From the NCBI RefSeq assembly GCF_014648415.1, contig NZ_BMRB01000006.1:1-64000 (forward strand): a stretch of 64,000 nt of DNA, written 5' to 3'. The DNA comes from Actinokineospora fastidiosa. GTDB lineage: Bacteria > Actinomycetota > Actinomycetes > Mycobacteriales > Pseudonocardiaceae. A program made the position numbers and the translations under genes. Each line of letters begins with the position of its first letter. Within the stretch, counting starts at the first letter, position 1. Positions 61,799 to 64,000 of the stretch are shown in pieces. Below the pieces are notes generated by a model, which saw only the letters and a program-made list of their open reading frames with translations, did no database searches and was not told the origin of the DNA.

Positions 61799-64000
61799 TT
61801 ACGACGAAAGCTCCACCAGGAGATCGCCGCCCTCGACCTGCTGGACCTTGCCGATGGCCACGCGCGACACCGTGCCAGCGCGCGGGGAGGTGATCGCGGC
61901 CTCCATCTTCATCGCCTCGATCGTGGCGATGGTGGCGCCCGCCTCCACCGCGTCGCCCTCGGCGACCGACAGCGTGACCACGCCCGCGAACGGCGCGGCG
62001 ACGTGGTTGGCGTTGCCGCGGTCGGCCTTCTCGGCGGCGGGGGCGTTCGACGCCACGGACCGGTCGCGCACCTGCACGGGCCGCAGCTGCCCGTTCAGCT
62101 TCGCCATGACCGTGCGCATGCCGCGCTCGTCCGGGTCCGACACCGCCTCGATCTCGATCAGCAGCGTGACGCCCCGGTCGAGCGGGACGGCGTACTCCTT
62201 GCCGTGCTCCAGCCCGTAGAAGAAGTCCTTGCTGGCCAGCACGCTGGTGTCGCCGAACTGCTCGCGGTGGGCCAGGAACTCCTTGGTCGGCCCGGCGAAC
62301 AGCAGCCGGTTCAGCGTCGCGCGCCGGTTCTCGGCAAGGCCCGTGCGGTCCTCGTCGGTCAGCGCGACCATGCCCTTGGGCGCGGGCCGCCCGGCCAGCG
62401 CCTTGGTGCGGAACGGCTCGGGCCAGCCCCCGGCCGGGTCGCCGAGCTCGCCGTGCAGGAAGCCGACGACGGAGGCCGGGATGTCGAAGCGGCCGGGCTC
62501 GTTCTCGAACTCCTTGGGGTCCACGCCCGCGCCGACGAGGTGCAGGGCCAGGTCGCCGACGACCTTCGACGACGGCGTCACCTTCACCAGCCTGCCGAGC
62601 ATGCGGTCGGCGGCGGCGTACATGGTCTCGATCTCCTCGAACCGGTCGCCCAGCCCGAGCGCGACCGCCTGGGTGCGCAGGTTCGACAGCTGGCCGCCGG
62701 GGATCTCGTGGTGGTACACCCGCCCGGTCGGCGAGGGCAGGCCCGCCTCGAACGGCTTGTAGACCTTCCGCACGATCTCCCAGTACGGCTCCATGTCGCC
62801 CACGGCCTGCAGCGACAGCCCGGTCTCCCGGTCGCTGTGGTCGGTGGCGGCCACGATCGCCGACAGCGACGGCTGCGACGTCGTGCCCGACATCGACGCC
62901 ACCGCGCCGTCCACGGCGTCCACACCGGACTGGATGGCCGCCAGGTAGGTCGCCAGCTGCCCGCCCGCGGTGTCGTGGGTGTGCAGGTGCACCGGCAGGT
63001 CGAACTCCTTGCGCAGCGCGGTGATCAGCCGGGCGGCGGCGGGCGGGCGCAGCAGGCCCGCCATGTCCTTGACGGCCAGCACGTGCGCGCCCGCGCCCAC
63101 GATCTGCTCGGCGAGCTTGAGGTAGTAGTCCAGTGTGTACAGCTGCTCGGCCGGGTCGGACAGGTCGGCGGTGTAGCACAGGGCCACCTCGGCGACCGCG
63201 GTCCCGGTCTCGCGCACGGCCTCGATCGCGGGCCGCATCTGCTCGACGTCGTTGAGCGCGTCGAAGATGCGGAAGATGTCGATGCCGGTCCTGGTGGCCT
63301 CCTCGACGAACGCGGAGGTCACCTCGGTCGGGTACGGGGTGTAGCCGACGGTGTTGCGCCCGCGCAGCAGCATCTGCAGGCACAGGTTCGGCACGGCCTC
63401 GCGCAGCGCGGCCAGCCGCTCCCACGGGTCCTCGGCGAGGAACCGCAGCGCCACGTCGTAGGTCGCCCCGCCCCAGCACTCCAGCGACAGCAGCTCGGGC
63501 ATCGACCGCGCCACGTAGGGCGCGACGGCCTGCAGGTCGCGGGTCCGCACCCGGGTCGCCAGCAGCGACTGGTGCGCGTCGCGGAAGGTCGTGTCGGTGA
63601 CCCCGACGGCCCGCGACTCGCGCAGCCAGCGGGCGAAGCCCTCCGGGCCCAGCTCGACCAGCCGCTGCTTGGAGCCCGCGGGCGGGTCCGCCGACAGGTC
63701 GACGGCGGGCAGCTTCTCCCGGGGGTCGATCACCTTGGGCCGCTCGCCGTGCGGGCGGTTGACCGTCACGTCGGCCAGGTAGGTCAGCAGGCGGGTGCCC
63801 CGGTCGGCGGAGTGCCGGGCGGTCAGCAGGTGCGGGCGCTGCTCGATGAACGCCGTGGTGACCCGGCCTGCCTGGAAGTCGTCGTCGTCCAGCACGGCCT
63901 GCAGGAACGGGATGTTGGTCGCCACGCCGCGGATGCGGAACTCGGCGATGGCCCGCTTGGCCCTGCGCACCGCGGCGCCGAAGTCGCGGCCGCGGCAGGT
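61799..64000 (-). CDS. pyc: Pyruvate carboxylase (3' part; runs off the window)
   Basis: The visible 734 residues are the C-terminal two thirds of a roughly 1,120-1,150-residue biotin enzyme that makes oxaloacetate from pyruvate. The end of the biotin carboxylase domain is seen as TCRGRDFGAAVRRAKRAI. The carboxyltransferase domain has DTTFRDAHQSLLATR and the carbamylated lysine in HVLAVKDMAGLL, and the biotin-carrier domain has AMKMEA. The 5' portion continues past 64000, so the start is not seen. The usual partner rsmD-coaD is separated here by HelD-type, dinB and coiled-coil genes. Confidence 0.97.
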   Translation of the reverse strand, partial: TCRGRDFGAAVRRAKRAIAEFRIRGVATNIPFLQAVLDDDDFQAGRVTTAFIEQRPHLLTARHSADRGTRLLTYLADVTVNRPHGERPKVIDPREKLPAVDLSADPPAGSKQRLVELGPEGFARWLRESRAVGVTDTTFRDAHQSLLATRVRTRDLQAVAPYVARSMPELLSLECWGGATYDVALRFLAEDPWERLAALREAVPNLCLQMLLRGRNTVGYTPYPTEVTSAFVEEATRTGIDIFRIFDALNDVEQMRPAIEAVRETGTAVAEVALCYTADLSDPAEQLYTLDYYLKLAEQIVGAGAHVLAVKDMAGLLRPPAAARLITALRKEFDLPVHLHTHDTAGGQLATYLAAIQSGVDAVDGAVASMSGTTSQPSLSAIVAATDHSDRETGLSLQAVGDMEPYWEIVRKVYKPFEAGLPSPTGRVYHHEIPGGQLSNLRTQAVALGLGDRFEEIETMYAAADRMLGRLVKVTPSSKVVGDLALHLVGAGVDPKEFENEPGRFDIPASVVGFLHGELGDPAGGWPEPFRTKALAGRPAPKGMVALTDEDRTGLAENRRATLNRLLFAGPTKEFLAHREQFGDTSVLASKDFFYGLEHGKEYAVPLDRGVTLLIEIEAVSDPDERGMRTVMAKLNGQLRPVQVRDRSVASNAPAAEKADRGNANHVAAPFAGVVTLSVAEGDAVEAGATIATIEAMKMEAAITSPRAGTVSRVAIGKVQQVEGGDLLVELSS

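Overview
The window is chromosomal DNA of a very high-GC actinobacterium. Nearly every codon ends in G or C, GTG starts are common, and neighbouring genes often overlap by 1 to 4 bases (GTGA or ATGA). The conserved gene order matches the Mycobacterium tuberculosis Rv2897c to Rv2967c stretch (comM, yraN, DUF2469, rnhB, lepB, rplS, trmD, rimM, KH protein, rpsP, ffh, glnD, glnB, amt, ftsY, smc, acyP, mutM, rnc, DUF177, sepIVA, coaD, rsmD, pyc). The three tandem signal peptidases are Streptomyces-like. I infer a member of the Pseudonocardiaceae or a close relative; the sequence alone does not fix the genus. No rRNA, tRNA, CRISPR array, insertion sequence or prophage was seen.

Layout. 1-444: G-rich repetitive DNA. 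445-7325 (minus): comM, yraN, DUF2469, rnhB and three signal peptidase I genes, the third with a 440-residue repetitive N-terminal extension. 7362-9830 (minus): rplS, trmD, rimM, KH protein, rpsP. 9976-14125 (minus): pxpA, CPBP protease, amidohydrolase, ffh. 14275-16358 (plus): RibD/DHFR-like reductase and a large membrane protein. 16540-20606 (minus): the amt-glnB-glnD nitrogen operon, transcribed in the order amt, glnB, glnD. 20735-25856: FhuF-like protein, epimerase, degenerate IMPase-fold protein, then a divergent regulator facing a doxX-folE-flavoprotein reductase operon. 26057-35485 (minus): GreA-like protein, DadA-like oxidase, PucR regulator, AhpD-like protein, and an aceB-DUF6986-allB-alc operon for allantoin and glyoxylate use. 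35597-36973: ftsY. 37114-39847 (plus): anmK and a sodium:solute symporter. 39844-47957 (mostly minus): cytokinin-dehydrogenase-like flavoprotein, double GNAT, small membrane protein, smc, anti-sigma, ECF sigma, acyP. 48084-49371 (plus): two Thr/Pro-rich surface proteins, one with a CAP domain. 49368-53283 (minus): kdpE-like regulator, mutM, rnc, rpmF, DUF177, sepIVA. 53380-56070: GNAT, a three-repeat secreted protein, coaD, rsmD. 56211-64000: a HelD-type RNA polymerase motor, a 142-bp nested inverted repeat, an ArsR-SRPBCC regulator, SOS-controlled dinB, two coiled-coil membrane proteins, and the 3' part of pyc.

How it works together. The backbone handles translation (S16, L19, L32, TrmD, RimM), RNA processing (RNase III, RNase HII), protein targeting and secretion (Ffh, FtsY, signal peptidases), chromosome segregation (SMC) and septation (SepIVA). 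The accessory blocks centre on nitrogen and cell-wall recycling: ammonium uptake with PII control, allantoin breakdown to glyoxylate and malate, and anhydro-MurNAc salvage.

Most notable for follow-up: the repressor/operator-controlled doxX-folE-reductase operon; two large structured inverted repeats at convergent junctions (25869-26002, able to fold as a cloverleaf, and 58365-58506, triple nested); tandem hairpins before the GreA-like gene; a DasR-like site at anmK; a perfect SOS box overlapping the dinB start; and the giant repeat-bearing signal peptidase. None of these alone proves a new system.
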